Origin: Isoperla grammatica
Lineage: Eukaryota > Arthropoda > Insecta > Plecoptera > Perlodidae
Length of the DNA stretch: 64,000 bases
Assembly: GCA_945910005.1 (NCBI GenBank)
Contig: OX246741.1
Span: forward strand, 13,034,890-13,098,889
Direction of reading: 5' to 3'
Position numbers and translations under genes: made by a program. This document shows positions 45,963 to 57,452 of the stretch, piece after piece (within the stretch, counting starts at the first letter, position 1; the number at the start of each line of letters is the position of its first letter). The notes beneath the pieces were generated by a model. That model was not told the DNA's origin. It ran no database searches and saw nothing but the letters and a program-made list of their open reading frames with translations.

Positions 45963-48274
45963 CAACTAACGAGTAGCTTCATGCGTCCTTGACTAAACAA
46001 CGACTATAGAAACACACCCGCGGCGCTGGTGTAGCCAATGTGATGTGTTACTAACTAAACACAACGGCGGTTTACAAGAGCGTAACTTGTTTTACATGAG
46101 TTTATCAGCCAATCAACGTCCGGCATGTAACCAGTAGTAATCATATTAGCAGAAGTGTGATGAATGGCGGCGAAGGGGTGGGGAGGGGGAAGGAGGGGGG
46201 GGGAGGGGGGTGACGTCACGTGACAACGACACGCACGCACTGGTTTTATAAATACTGTCGTCGACAAGTGGGAGTGGAATACTGATCTCGGCGTAACCCG
46301 CGTTTTACGGTACCTAATAATTTATGGTCCACCCAACGTTTAGCAACAATATTATGTATGTAGGACGTTGTCTTTCAAGGTTTTTTATTTACCACAATAA
46401 AACACTATATACGCGTGTTTTTCATTTTTCTTCATTTATTATTTTGTATGATAATAGAATGTTATTGAGGATTTTGTAGTGCTTTTATTTTTAATTGCTC
46501 GTGGTTTATGTTCATACGAATTGAAATAAAAACACGTTTAAATCTTACCTATCCATGATCTACGTTCGTACTATTGAACCTATTTTGGTAAGTATAAGAC
46601 TATAGTTACGTTGTGGTAAGTTTGTATATAAAATGTAGATCTCGAGTTACGCGTAAATAATAGAATTGATGAAAAGAACATTCATACATGTACGGCTGGG
46701 GAAAAATAATAATAATAAATACTAATAATAATAAATAAATGGTGGGCTGGGGGAAAAATAAAAATATCTAACAAGAAATCTCCATCACTTTATCTTTTTT
46801 TCAAGTTTATCAACCGTTGACTATGTGAATAGCAGCACTAATACGATCTTATTAACAGTACTAGCTTTGTGTTATGGAAACAATAAAAATGATGTAATAC
46901 TAATAATACCTAGCTCGCTCGATCCAGGCAATAGAGCAATTAAAATCCGCGAGCTATCCCCAAGAGTGATAATTCTCATCCTACCCCAGCGCCTCGAGCG
47001 GACAAAACGCGTACTAACATTCGCAAAGCTCGATTTACGAACTAGAATTAACCGTTACTTGAAAATATATTGAACGTTTTTTTCATAGATGCGTTATAGA
47101 AAGAGATGAACACTAATTCTAGCTTGAATACATACGCGAACAGGAGTCGTTAACATTTTCACTCATGATTGTAAATAATGGACTGGTTCGTGCATGTTTG
47201 CACACGACATACAGTTTTCATTCGCACATGGAATCATGGATGCAAATAAAAGCAGCTCTGATTAATAGACAATTAACTTACTATATGTGAAAGTGTTTTG
47301 CATTCGTAACGAGCTTAGTGTGTGAGCTGTACAGAATGTTGGCGGTAAAAAAAAACATGGCTTGAAATGAGTAAACAATTTAATGAGTCGAAATGAAACT
47401 GTATTATTTTTTTTAAATATTAAATTTGTTTAAATTGCAAGATTTTTGAGATGCTAGGGTGTACTTTTCACCCACGTATTCGTCATATTTACATTAATAT
47501 GTATACCTTTGAAACAAGACTTCGAGACAGCTGTACAAAATATATGCTTGATGTGAAAAACTTTAATTACTAAGTTTACTTACTGGAGGTATCATAGTCG
47601 TAGATAGCGAGAGCGAAACTTGTATTTATTTATCAAAAACTTGCTCTGTTGTTTATGTCAAACATTAGCTTATCACAGACTGAAGCTTTCTGAGACACCG
47701 TTGGTTTACAATACATTATTATTTTCTCCACACATTTGTCAAAGACGCCTATATATATTTGTATCTGTAATGAAAGAATGAATAATAATAATAATAATAA
47801 TTTTTGGGCTCTCGTACATATCTTTTGTAATTTCTTTATTCATTCCATATGGCCATCATAATCTTTTATCTCCCAACTATCACATTCTTCTATATACTAA
47901 TTCTTATCTTATATGCCAGCCCTCTTTGATACCTAAACGCCCAACAAAGCCCTCCCCCCCCCCCCACCCCCCCTCCAACAATGTGTGCTGGATCCGATTC
48001 AGCCGACGCTATAACAAGACCTAGTTGTTCCAAGTACTGTATACACACATACCTAACTCAAAGGAAAATATGAAATCTCATTTTAAAGAAAACACCAATC
48101 TTTCATTCCATTTCATTATTATATTCCTTTATGTAAACTAAACGAAAAAATAAAAAATAATGCAAGCATAATAATAACGTCATTTTCTCGCATATCAGTT
48201 TGCTATACAGAGAAAATCTCATTAGTTTAAAGTTTAAACTCCTTCCTTATACGAGTGTATAATAACTAGACATA
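45963..48274. other. non-coding stretch
   Basis: No gene recognised. G-rich purine run at 46176-46212, AAT runs near 46705-46740 and 47780-47801, C-run at 47951-47974. The 47215-47285 stretch has ATGCAAAT and ATTA motifs. Confidence 0.4.
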
Positions 48275-48415
48275 TATCCATTCATTTCACAGATGTAAAT
48301 ACATGGAGCTAGACTCATATCATATCCATCTATTCCACAGATGTAAATACATGGAGCTAGACTCATATCATATCCATCTATTCCACAGATGTAAATACAT
48401 TGAGCTAGACTCATC
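48275..48415. repeat. 48-bp minisatellite, three units
   Basis: CAGATGTAAATACATGGAGC and CTAGACTCATATCATATCCA recur with a 48-bp period (AGATGTAAAT at 48291, 48339, 48387). 48 is a multiple of three, so one minus frame stays open with a 16-residue repeat. I see no sign that it is a gene. Confidence 0.9.
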
Positions 48416-48820
48416 CGAGTAGGAAGATGTGCAATGCCCATGTATAGCGTCTCATCTCCTGGATGCAGTTTATCGTCTGTTTATTACACAGGAGTCCGGA
48501 GTGCAGCTGCCGCCTCACCCAGTTACTGCAGCGTTGCTTGATTCGAGTGTGGAATGTCTCTCGAGATAAGACTGTTCGCGTTTATGTGAGATGTGAGATG
48601 TTCCCTAGGATGATTGCTGCAGGATGCACATCTGTTTGTTTATGGGTGGGGTTTCTTGGGGAAATAAGAGCATGTGCATTTGGCACATAGTAATTATCAG
48701 TGTAAATTCTTTGCCCAAGAAATTGGTGGACGATTCATGTTTCATTATAGATCTTTGATTGGTTATCACTTACTCGTCGAAGGTGTTTGGAGCCTACAGG
48801 GTTAGTTTAGTCGCTTTAGA
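48416..48820. other. non-coding stretch
   Basis: No gene recognised. The last part may be the 5' side of the SINE fragment split by the next element. Confidence 0.35.
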
Positions 48821-49047
48821 TTAAAGGAATAGTCAGGTGCAAAACTAAAAAATCACCAATGAGTCATTAGTGCCTGAAATTCAGTTATGATATAGGCTGC
48901 TTCAATGTTAGCTAAAAAATCGCGTTTTCTTTAATTTTTTAACCGCCTGCTTTTAAAGTATGGTATCTTTTAATCATGTTTTCCATATTTAAGGGTGGAC
49001 ATATACAAATGGTAGTTTTTTAGTTTTTCACCTGACTATTCCTTTAA
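48821..49047. mobile_element. TTAA-flanked MITE
   Basis: Terminal inverted repeats of about 33 bp with one mismatch. The left starts AAAGGAATAGTCAGGTG after TTA, and the right ends CACCTGACTATTCCTTTAA. TTAA is present at both borders. The sequence that follows (AGTCCCACGCGGAAAATCAG) is SINE, and intact SINE has TTAAAGTCCC at this place, so TTAA looks like the duplicated target. TTAA targets are characteristic of piggyBac-type transposases. No transposase here. Confidence 0.8.
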
Positions 49048-49095
49048 AGTCCCACGCGGAAAATCAGTCTTGTTACTAAGTGGGTAGACTCTTAC
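49048..49095 (+). mobile_element. 5S-SINE tail fragment
   Basis: AGTCCCACGCGGAAAATCAG, CTTGTTACTAAG and TGGGTAGACTCT match the SINE at 54602 after its TTAA. It is cut on the left by the TTAA MITE and on the right by the next hairpin. Confidence 0.65.
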
Positions 49096-49107
49096 TAAAG
49101 ACTCTTA

Positions 49108-49258
49108 AAGGTTGGAATTCATAGTCGGCCCCTACACCTAGGGGCGCCCATTGTTGCTATGGATTTGTTTTGTTTATGGGAAATAACATGCAAACAATTG
49201 TTACCTTGGTAACAATGGGCGCCCCTAGGTGTAGGGGCCGACTATGAATTCCAACCTT
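49108..49258. mobile_element. hairpin element with 48-bp perfect inverted repeats
   Basis: The first 48 bases (AAGGTTGGAATTCATAGTCG onward) are exactly complementary to the last 48. The loop has TTGCTATGGATTTGTTT and ATAACATG, resembling the interior of the MITE at 26879, so the two families are probably related. The lack of mismatch suggests a young copy. Confidence 0.85.
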
Positions 49259-49267
49259 AGAGAGAGG

Positions 49268-49416
49268 GGCCGTATGCATGAAACAGGTGTCAAGTTAAGT
49301 ACAGGATTTGTTGCTATGGAATTGTTTTATAACATGCTATTTTCCATAAGAAAAACAACCTCCATAGCAACCATAAACAACTTACAATACATACTTAACT
49401 CGACTCTGCATTCCGC
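49268..49416. mobile_element. MITE, GCACAGTCGAGTTAAG family (inverted copy)
   Basis: It starts GGCCGTATGCATGAAACAG and ends CTTAACTCGACTCTGCATTC CGC. It matches the 26879 copy in reverse order, with TTGCTATGGA and its complement TCCATAGCAA in opposed positions. It directly follows the 48-bp hairpin element. A GA-run follows at about 49423. Confidence 0.75.
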
Positions 49417-50866
49417 TATTGCGAGAGAGAGAGAGAGAGGTAGCCTTTTAACTGTACTATATAAAAAAAGCAAGAACAATAAAAATAAATAAAAATGAAT
49501 GAGTGAAAACGAGGATCTGGAGATCCTCACGAAACTATGCAGGAATCTTGATCAATGTAGTTCGAGCGACAATCCGCTAAAAACTGAAATTAATTATGGC
49601 TTTTTATTCGTGACCACCATGCGTACTCTCGTGCGTGGGTGGGCTGCGTCTGCGCACAAAGACGTGGTCTGATCACAGAGTATATTCGAGACACGACCAC
49701 GAATCTCTGCAGCAATTACGCTAATAAAATTGTTGATGAATTTTACTATCGGTAAACCGAATCATTGGTCTGTGAATTCACTTCTATTTGGCGGCTATTG
49801 AGACTTCACATGCACTTATGTAATAACGGACAGCTGTGGTTATGTGCATAGTTAACTTCAAACATAGCCAATACAGAATATTAATTTTGTATTTATATAT
49901 TTTATAAAGAATATCAATTCTATATAATTTAAAGAAAATTTAACTAACTAACTAGTTACCTTGTATGTTGTAGTAGAAACTAGTTACCTTGGGAAATTTT
50001 ACCACAGCCTATATAACCAAAGATTCGCTAGTGTGTAATCTTTGCTATAACCAAGGGTTCTGGCGGGGGCTTGTCAATCTTCCAGTTTACCAAACCTCCA
50101 CCAGGGGATTAACGGAACTTGGAGTTGTTAATATTTTGGCCATTAACTATTTGGAACAATCTCGCCATTTATTTACGACCAATCGAAACACTACTCCGGC
50201 GATTTATCGCAATGAACACCATAAAAACTTTCAATTGGACCCAACGAACGAACAATCGAGTACTTCACGCGATTCAAGACTCTTTTTCACTAACTGATTT
50301 ATTTTTTAAACAAGTCGTTTTTATTTTCTCGTTGCCGGATTTGATGACGAGTGTGAATTTACGTACAGACGACACAGCCCTTTGTAATAACGATGTCGAA
50401 GCAATGTCGACGTGACAAAATGTGTCTTTGTCGTAACGAGCGATTGTTTCGGAGTAAACTCGAATTGAGCGAACTGTCAAACATGGTTGTTGCGTACAGA
50501 CACAGTAACAGACAGAGTTGTTTGTTCACTTGATAAATTAGAACAGAAAACATTCGTGTGTATTTGTTTTCTAGACTTTACTTTAGGGGACAAAAGTATC
50601 TGAAAAAGGGCCACTTTTTCGAAATATGGCGGATTCGATATCCAACAAGTGAACTTCTAAAATGTTTAATCTAAACGACCATTCTTGTGAATTCTTTGTG
50701 AGAAATTTAAAAACTGTAAACTTGCACCACGTAACCATGTTGTATAATAGAAACTTTGAAACTATGTTTAAGTTATTTGATCACATACTGAACATGCAGG
50801 TTGTTTGACGGAATAATGTTCTAAATATCAATTATTTTGATTTAAATAAAACACCACACTGAACAT
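49417..50866. other. non-coding stretch
   Basis: Several overlapping open frames of 60-100 codons on both strands at 49989-50553 have no domain I recognise. The stretch is somewhat less AT-rich than its surroundings, but I cannot support a gene. Confidence 0.35.
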
Positions 50867-51043
50867 GGTAGCTACGGTAATGAACATAAAAAAAAAACAG
50901 CAGTGCGTAAATTTTCGAGAGCTCCGCTCTCTTCCTCAGACGCGAGGACGCTCATCCTCTCGTGTCCTCGCGTCTGAGGAAGATAGTGGAGCTCTCGAAA
51001 ATTTACGCATTATTTTTTTTTACGTTTATGACCGTGGTTACTG
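50867..51043. mobile_element. long-arm hairpin element (GAGAGCTCC / CCTCAGACGCGAGGAC)
   Basis: The arms pair almost end to end. They run TAGCTACGGTAATGAACATA, an A-run, TGCGTAAATTTTCGAGAGCT and CTTCCTCAGACGCGAGGAC, then the mirror order with few mismatches. The loop is under 20 bp. It looks like a fold-back MITE. Confidence 0.8.
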
Positions 51044-51137
51044 CCCGTGTGGTTCTTCTAGTCTAAGAGACTCGATCCATAATTATGTTTACACAATTTG
51101 TCAATACAGCGTTTACTTTAGTTAGTTCTGGGGTGTG

Positions 51138-51170
51138 CGGGAGGGGGGGGGGGGGGGGGTCGGGGGGTTC
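51138..51170. repeat. poly-G run
   Basis: An uninterrupted G-run of about 17 bases inside a G-rich stretch, able to form G-quadruplex structures and prone to sequencing error. Confidence 0.85.
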
Positions 51171-51597
51171 TACTGTTCCAAACAAATAAGAATTTGACCA
51201 CCACTCAGCGCATTGGGGGATACAGTTAATTGCTCCACATTAACTACTCTCAACTGTTTGTCTATTGATGGTTGGTCAGTCAGTTAGTGAGCGGTTGAAT
51301 CCATTCGAATGTGATTGTGGTTCGATTATTGATTGTTAATTGGTGGTGAAATGCAAACTCTAATGACGTGGATTGAAACTGGGGAAAACTGTTTCATCAA
51401 AGGTTTGTTCTAAATGGTAATGATGATGATGACTGATAATTTGACTTTGTCTAGAGTATATCTGACCGAATGGTTTCCTGCGGTTTTCCACATTGATGAC
51501 GTTTCTAGTTGGATTGATTTCTAACTAAGCACACTCCTAGGACATTCTCGAACCATCCAAATATTCTGTATCTAAACTATAAATGCAAATCCACAGT
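51171..51597. other. non-coding stretch
   Basis: No gene or clear repeat recognised. A short ATGATGATG run lies near 51418-51430. Confidence 0.4.
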
Positions 51598-51705
51598 GAA
51601 AATTTAGAGTAACAGTAAGGTTGTAATCAATCCTATTGGCTGATGAGCAACAATGGGCTCCCATCAGCCAATGTGATTGGATATAACCTTATGTTACTGT
51701 TACTG
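51598..51705. mobile_element. small hairpin element with CCAAT motifs
   Basis: AGTAACAGTAAGGTTGTAAT and CCTATTGGCTGATG face CATCAGCCAATGTGATTGG and AACCTTATGTTACT. The loop is about 15 bp. No other copy seen in the window. Confidence 0.6.
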
Positions 51706-52346
51706 TTGCACATAATGCGTAAGCGTCACCTGTCAACAAGGTTTTACCACCGACTGTACGCACTCGTTCCTAATGTACTTAATAATGTAATAATGATGTA
51801 ATGTGTATTGTAAGAAGTCTTCTGCAAATACAACAATGCTAAATTAAACCTTGTTTCTACAAAAGCACTTATTTTGCTGGTCAAATATTGACAGTCTGTT
51901 GGAGGGAGACTAACGAAGTGTTATGACGTATAGCGACAGCGACCAGGGAACAAAGACACTTTTTGTCCGGAGACACCCGAACCTGCAGCCGAAGGGAAAT
52001 GTAACGCCCGAGTCACAGTTGTGCCGTGATTAATGGGATTATAATCTACTACTTTCAAATTCTACGGCGGAAAATCAAACTCCCTGGTTGGCAGGAAATT
52101 GATCTTTTAAAGTCGGTAGAGAATGATTGTGCAGAGTAAAGTGACTTGAAATAATTGATTAACGTTCTACGATTGTTATGTCTTTGGACACGGATTTGCT
52201 CCTCGAAGATCAGTTTCTTTGGTTTTTACGTTGATGCAATTCTTTTGACGTGGGTAAATATATGGTAGGTATACGCTAACATGCGCAACTTCAATACAGG
52301 ACTTACGGCCTATAGAGACCATACTAGCCTCTACATACATCCACTA
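51706..52346. other. non-coding stretch
   Basis: No gene or repeat recognised. Confidence 0.4.
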
Positions 52347-52772
52347 TATTTGGGCTAAACGTCTTGCAAAAATATAAGACTTTAAGAGCAAAGGATTCCT
52401 CTACGTCAAAAACCGCAGAAAATGTTCATTTTTTAATTATATCTCAAGATTGAAACACAAAATCGAAAATCTGAGAAATCGTAGCGCTGTGGTTTGGTCC
52501 GCCCTACTCACTGAATGATACATGTATTTAACGTTATAATCAGAATGACTGTGATAACGATTTCCTTAAATTACTATTGAAATCGTTATCACAGTCATTC
52601 TGATTATAACGTTAAATACATGTATCATTCAGTGTGTAGGGCTGACCAAACTACAGCGCTACAATTTCTCATATTTTCGATTTTGTGTTTCAATCTTGAG
52701 ATATAATTAAAAAATGAAACTTTTCTGCGGTTTTTGACGCAAAGGTATCCTTCGCTCTGAAGCCCAAATATC
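52347..52772. mobile_element. large fold-back element (more intact copy)
   Basis: Two arms of about 190 bp are almost fully complementary. They share CTACGTCAAAAACCGCAGAA, ATTATATCTCAAGATTGAAA, ATACATGTATTTAACGTTAT and AATCAGAATGACTGTGATAA, with a loop of roughly 20 bp. Outer TATTTGGGCT / AGCCCAAATA motifs extend the arms, with about 27 bp extra on the left side. A diverged copy lies at 38563-39935. Confidence 0.85.
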
Positions 52773-54601
52773 AATCAATCCCCCAACGTAACCTCAGACC
52801 TCAGATCCTTATCTACTTTCCATTTCACACACTCTGTTTCAACGGAAATCAACAGATTCCAGGCGATCTTTCACACATTCGTAAAGACGGCCTTCTACTT
52901 AGTAGAATTCTACACAAGTCTCATTGGTTACACTCGGTGTCTTTGGAGTTTCCAAATTTCCAGCTACCTATACGCGGTCATAATTATCACTAATATACCT
53001 GCGTCAAGTAGATGATAATTTGTATACGAGTAGGAACACAGAAAACTAGAGAAGTAGGAAATTAAGTTGATGTTTTTGGACTTGTTATTTCGTCAGCATA
53101 CGACTATTTGTTACGTTGGTACACGCGTTATCGAAATATAACGTTTACGTACATAAAATACAAGTAGTGAGTAATCCAGAACTAAAAACATTAGTGACAT
53201 AAACATTATTGCAAGTTTCAAATGCTCAATGTGGCAGATACGCATAGCAAAAACAATTGGTATAATTCCATATAATAACATGACAAGTAATAGTAGGCAG
53301 TTTGAACATTATTTCGGCCGACCATAAACAGTCCTACTAATATGCAGGTGTATACGAATCAAACTAAATATAAGGTTGTTTTCATCATGGCAATCAGAAG
53401 CTTTTAAATAACGTTATCTGATACTCAAATGTTTATTTGGAAGTTCATAACAGCAAATAGCAGGTATAGGTATCGCTCGCTCTAGGCTAATCATATTTCG
53501 GAGGAAGCGTAGGCATGGCTCAAAATAGAATGATTGTGTAAGAAAGAAGTATAAAAGTATGAATAACATGAGAGAATTACGCGGAGGAGACTTCTTTGAT
53601 ATATGACTTCATGTGTTTTCAAAAAATTTCCATATTTTGTTGTTGTTTTGTTTCCACCTTTAAAATGTGTCCCACGGTTCTTCCCCACACACATCCAGAC
53701 TCAAGTAAACAACAAGTATATTCATTGCTCTGAGAAAACTTTGATCTAGTGCCCACGTTTCTATATTTTGATTGTTTTGGTTGTGTCATTGTAAACAACT
53801 TTTCTCGAAATGTATCATTTACGTTTGCGGCAATGTAAAATAACGAGACAAGATAACAAACGACTTTTTAAAGCTTCGGTGTACAATGTGGTGTAAAGGC
53901 GGAAGACCCAATAGAGTATTTTAATGAATCACGATATACCATGGCTATGAACACAAAGACCACCCACTCTCGAAAATAAATCTCCAAAAAAAACAAACTT
54001 GCTTATCACAACAATTAATCAAGCAGATTTATTTAATATTATTCATAAAAATATCGTAATTAGCATTAATTAACGATTAATTTATGAATGAGATATCGTG
54101 GCACTGTAGCTGACGGCTTCGGTTAGTGATGAATTGCCCATGCTTTAATAAATAACGGTTTTATGAGTATTTATAGGGACCTTTGTTCTATAGTTCAGAG
54201 GCAAAACAGAGTTGAAATTTCCAACATTGTGCTTTAACATCCAAGCGTGAAAAAAAGAGATAGCGAGACCAAAAGAATTCATCCAGAGTAAAAATCGTGA
54301 AATGTTATCGTGTGGGAACAATCGACGCTTTGAACGAAGCTCACCTCATTATAACAGGTGAGGGAACTAACAAGCAGACATCTTCTCTTGCGGGCATCAT
54401 TGTTTTAACCCTTTGTGTCATAGATCTTGCAATTACTGCACTGTCAATGACACACGACAATGTTGGAAATGGTTGCGTAGATATTTATAATTATTGCATT
54501 GAGATTGTAGTATTTGTGAAAAATATAAAATATAATTATCTTTCAGAGCCTTATTATTTCACTTTAAAAAAGTACAATTAATCGCTAATTTTATTATTTT
54601 A
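52773..54601. other. non-coding stretch
   Basis: No gene recognised. A GTTTTCATCATGGCAATCAG near 53377 resembles the CCATGGCAACC MITE core. A block near 54060-54130 has TTAATTAACGATTAAT motifs. Confidence 0.4.
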
Positions 54602-54873
54602 TCGGTTCTCATACGAACACCGAAGTTAAGCAACCTCGCGGGCTAGTTCAGGAGGTGGATGGGTGACCGCTCTCCTCTGAATCACTAGTTACCGTTGGTT
54701 AGAGCAGATTGAAGAGTTCGAAAGCTTGTGTAACAGCTTCGTTCTTCTCGTCAACTGCTCGGCAGTCCAAGTTAATGGAGGAACCTATTAAAGTCCCCCA
54801 CCAAAAATCAGTTTCGTTACTGAGTGGGTAGACTCTAAATGGCAATTTATTTATTTTATTTTATTTTATTTAT
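54602..54873 (+). mobile_element. 5S-rRNA-derived SINE (5'-truncated)
   Basis: 54602-54680 closely follows the animal 5S rRNA core: CGGTTCTCATACGAACACCG, AAGTTAAGCAACC and GTGGATGGGTGACCGC. The first 25 or so bases of 5S RNA are missing and the 3' part diverges, so this is not a functional 5S gene. A body without 5S similarity follows, ending AAGTGGG-like TGAGTGGGTAGACTCT and then a TTTTA-type tail (54848-54873). Pol III promoter elements within 5S would drive such an element (SINE3 class). The tail recurs at 3921 and 49048. Confidence 0.8.
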
Positions 54874-54879
54874 ATGACT

Positions 54880-55075
54880 GGTCAAAGTTACACCGTCCTT
54901 TTGAATGGGACGTAAAGCCGAAGGTCCCCTTACTACTTTTCGACAGAAGTAGGCTACGTGCCGGTACCAGGCTTCCCCTCCTCCCTTCCATAATATCATT
55001 CATCAATCATCACTCATCAGGCAAAAGAGGGCATTGTGCCCTACACTGGCCTTAATTACAATAAAATAAATAAAA
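54880..55075 (+). mobile_element. LINE-like 3' end
   Basis: GGGACGTAAAGCCGAAGGTC, a pyrimidine-rich stretch, AGGGCATTGTGCCCTACACT, GGCCTTAATTACAAT and AAATAAATAAA resemble 3' UTRs of insect non-LTR retrotransposons. No reverse transcriptase frame. It may be the partner whose tail the SINE borrowed, but the sequences are not alike enough to claim this. Confidence 0.45.
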
Positions 55076-55110
55076 CAGACGTGTCCTTCTAATACCCACT
55101 CTGTAAAGAA

Positions 55111-55245
55111 GTTCCACAGCAAACATGTGAATGGTGACGTCACAGATGAGTGAATCGGAGCCAATCAGCGGGTGGCTTTTTCAAATACTGGCATTGGCCA
55201 ATTTCCACTCGAGTCATCTATGACGTCAGCATACACAAGATTGTG
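55111..55245. mobile_element. TGACGTCA hairpin element (copy 2)
   Basis: GTTCCACAGCAA, GTGACGTCACAGATGAGTGA, GAGCCAATCAGCGGGTGGCT and TCATCTATGACGTCAGCAT match the copy at 27930 in the same orientation. The right arm is more decayed than in copy 1. Confidence 0.75.
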
Positions 55246-55662
55246 TGGAGCGACTTTACAAGAGTGAGTTTATACTCTAACCGCGCCCACTCTTCCGACA
55301 TTACAACATCGTTACATAAATCATACCGGATCTTTCAACCGAGCGTCCGCCGAACTCCTTTCAACAAACCACCGACACGACGTTACCTAACCGTACAATT
55401 ACCCGGCATGCATCATGCATGCGTAGTTGTTGTTGCTGTGTTTGCCCGCGGGCGGGCTTGGTTGTAATTGTTCGATAGTTACGGCGGCCCAGGCATGCGC
55501 GCAAACCGTTTAGAGAATGATGGAAGGTCATTTATAATGGGCGTCGTTGTTTATCGTCAATATAACGACGAAGAGGATTGTGTTGATTTGTGCGTTTAGG
55601 ATAAACGTGAGCTAGTACCGATAATGAGTCGAGGGGAATAGAGGCTGCAGGATGTGGAATAC
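55246..55662. other. non-coding stretch
   Basis: No gene recognised. It contains a GCATGCATCATGCATGC palindrome near 55407. Confidence 0.4.
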
Positions 55663-55806
55663 TAAGGGCCGGTCTTACAATAGCAAAGTTATTTGTAGCA
55701 ATGAAGCTATTTAGAGGATTTCAAGAGTTTTGATTGGTTATTGCCATGGAGACAACAAGCTATTTGACGAATAAGTAGTTATTGGGACATTGTAAGACTG
55801 TACCTA
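55663..55806. mobile_element. MITE, CCATGGCAACC family (copy 3)
   Basis: TAAGGGCCGGTCTTACAATA at left and ATTGTAAGACTGTACCTAA at right. The interior TTGCCATGGAGACAACAAG is the reverse complement of the 24586 copy. The two copies are alike along nearly their whole length. Confidence 0.8.
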
Positions 55807-55819
55807 ATACTATTAGTAG

Positions 55820-56231
55820 AGGGATGCGCGGGTCGGAAATATGTTATCCGCAACCGCCAAGTTAAAGCTCAATCCGCAACCGCATTTTTTAAAGAACCTT
55901 ATCCACATCCGCATCCGCGAGATCAAAACCCGCAACCCGGCATACTTTTTGGGTTTTCTATCATTTGTGTGTGTAAATGTGTGATATGTAAACAATATAA
56001 ACAATGTAGGGAAATCACGCTGTTATCTTGTAATGAAACTGCATTTATCTCGTCAAACAATAATATTCTTATATTTCATGATCATACTTTTATTTAAAAA
56101 ACCAAAACAGTGAATGAAATATTGACTTTTTTTGAATTGTGACAAATTCCGATTTTTATCAACCTGCACCTGCAAAATGAGCAACCCGCACCCGACCCGC
56201 AACCATAATTTATAACATTTTACCCGCGAAG
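55820..56231. mobile_element. CGGGTCGG / CCGCAACCC repeat element
   Basis: The left end GCGCGGGTCGG...ATGTTAT and the reverse complement of the right end TCGCGGGTAAAATGTTAT are similar. Each flank holds several CCGCAACC or CCGCACC motifs. Such ends are common in DNA-transposon derived repeats of animals. No transposase frame. Confidence 0.5.
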
Positions 56232-56754
56232 AAAAAACAAATAGTACAAAATATCGAAGAAATTAACTTGAATACTTGCAAATACTAAAAATATGGAGGC
56301 AGACCAAACGCAAAATATTTAAAAACATAGATAGTCCACGATACGCGATTGTATTATAGATACGTGGAATAAAAGACTGATAATAAGAGGTAATCCATCC
56401 TCGGATTGATAACATAAAACATATCTCAGCCCTCAATACAACACAATACAATACAACTTGACACGCTCTAAAAACGAAGACTAAAAATCGGGGACGAAAT
56501 TTAGAAAACATGTACTTGTTAGGGGAAAATAATAAAAAGATAGGTCTGTACGAAAATAAAATTTCTTTGTAATTTCCACATGAGTACCCGCGCATTTTCG
56601 GGCACAACATCAATCAAACCACCTACTTGCAGACTGTAACATGTTGATAGATTATGTGACGGTACATTACTTCAAGTGGTACAGGCCTGTGGAAGTTTTA
56701 CATCTGCATGGAAAGCAGTCTACTTGCATGGCGGAACTCAGTAACTCAATTGTT
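56232..56754. other. non-coding stretch
   Basis: The 116-codon minus frame at 56263-56613 is rich in aromatic residues with no domain I recognise. I do not call it a gene. Confidence 0.35.
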
Positions 56755-57150
<396 letters not shown>

Positions 57151-57448
57151 CACTGCACAATTGTCTAATGCTGCTTCTTCGTACCTGTTTTTTGTTTGTA
57201 TTGTATTATTTTGAATCAAGTCTTATATGTGTATAAAGATATTATTGCCTTTGTTTTCACACTCTTTTACTATGATTTCAACTTGTTTGTGCGTATTGTC
57301 TCTTTCACTGGCATTATTTGTACTTTGTTTTTTGTTATTATACTTATTTTATGTGGTATTGTGACAAACACATGTGTAGAGTGTGTTCTTTGTGCTTGTT
57401 TCTGTGTTTTTATTGTTATGTTTATTATTTCACGCCAAATGGCAGAAT
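57151..57448. other. non-coding spacer
   Basis: T-rich sequence between the left (GAT)n array and the LTR element. Short Cys/Phe/Val-rich frames only. Confidence 0.5.
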
Positions 57449-57452
57449 ACGC
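57449..57452. repeat. target-site duplication, left
   Basis: ACGC, repeated after the right LTR at 59973-59976. Confidence 0.75.

Noticed and set aside
48275..48415. CRISPR array
   Set aside because: The 48-bp units are contiguous without unique spacers, and the sequence is eukaryotic.
49989..50553. Possible small gene cluster
   Set aside because: Overlapping frames on both strands without any recognised motif. Kept as non-coding.
54602..54700. Functional 5S rRNA gene
   Set aside because: The 5' quarter is missing and the 3' part does not pair. A SINE body and tail follow.
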